Assembly: GCF_032854445.1 (NCBI RefSeq)
Contig: NC_088307.1
Span: 21,280,017 to 21,344,016, forward strand
Direction of reading: 5' to 3'
Length of the DNA: 64,000 nucleotides
Origin: Liolophura sinensis
Lineage: Eukaryota; Mollusca; Polyplacophora; Chitonida; Chitonidae
The notes below the pieces were generated by a model that was given only the letters and a program-made list of their open reading frames with translations, was not told the origin of the DNA and searched no databases. A program made the translations under genes and the position numbers. Positions 63,790-64,000 of this stretch are shown here, one piece after another. Position 1 is the stretch's first letter, and the number at the start of each line of letters is the position of its first letter.

Positions 63790-64000
63790 ATGCATGTATA
63801 CATGTACATCAACCTTTGGACATTTGTCATTTTGTCTCGGACATTTGTCATTTTCGCACTATTGAATTTATCAATATTGTCTCAGACTGTGGCTATTTGT
63901 CATATTGTTTCAGTCTCTGGACATTATCTCAGGCTCCAGCCATTTGTCATTTTTTGTCAGTCACTCGACATTTATCACACTGTCTCAGAATTTTGATATA
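63790..64000. repeat. Loose TTTGTCATTTTGTCTC-type repeat at the right edge
   Basis: GGACATTTGTCATTTTGTCT recurs with spacing near 30 bp and increasing divergence. It is cut by the window end. Confidence 0.6.

Larger units (their letters stand above)
61060..64000. other. No gene seen to the window end
   Basis: Contains a G run at 61492-61509, a diverged SINE-1 at 61610-61800, an 18-bp array and a loose repeat reaching the edge. The open frames are short and featureless. Confidence 0.5.

Overview
This is eukaryotic genomic DNA. Coding content is sparse, genes are split by introns with GT..AG ends, and tRNA-headed SINEs, minisatellites and AT-rich filler are abundant. The dominant SINE (a conserved central block with a 3' end running into AAATAAATAAA) and the secreted EF-hand genes suggest a marine lophotrochozoan such as a mollusc or brachiopod. 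That assignment is inference from general familiarity; no species is claimed.

Layout. (1) 1-11.3 kb: no convincing gene. It holds a 24-bp minisatellite at the left edge, a 22-bp minisatellite at 3.9-4.2 kb and several SINE copies. (2) 11.39-28.40 kb, plus strand: one complete four-exon rhodopsin-class receptor gene of 387 codons, melatonin-receptor-like, reconstructed from exons at 11465-11650, 23429-23546, 26291-26411 and 27662-28400. Its introns carry SINEs, minisatellites, a long TA tract and a 91-bp tandem triplication of the end of exon 2 including its splice donor. (3) 28708-32413: a 3.7-kb DNA transposon with 31-bp terminal inverted repeats and a TACA target duplication, carrying a broken two-exon transposase-like gene on the minus strand. 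An inverted copy of the flanking sequence at 33.74-33.87 kb preserves the unoccupied target. (4) 33-42 kb: a MITE, SINEs and unique sequence. (5) 42.35-57.92 kb, minus strand: two head-to-tail paralogous genes for small secreted EF-hand proteins (114 and 136 codons), with identical 50-nt and 122-nt coding exons and 5'UTR introns. A CCTACC-type satellite and a 51-bp minisatellite lie between and within them. (6) 57.9-64 kb: SINEs, a 69-bp minisatellite, an 18-bp array and no recognised gene.

The receptor and the EF-hand pair are the only genes supported by several independent exons. Nothing in the sequence links them functionally. The EF-hand proteins are predicted to leave the cell and bind calcium; the receptor is predicted to sit in the plasma membrane. 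Most other open frames are shadows of repeats: four of the minisatellites have periods divisible by three (24, 51, 69, 18) and so stay open for long distances.
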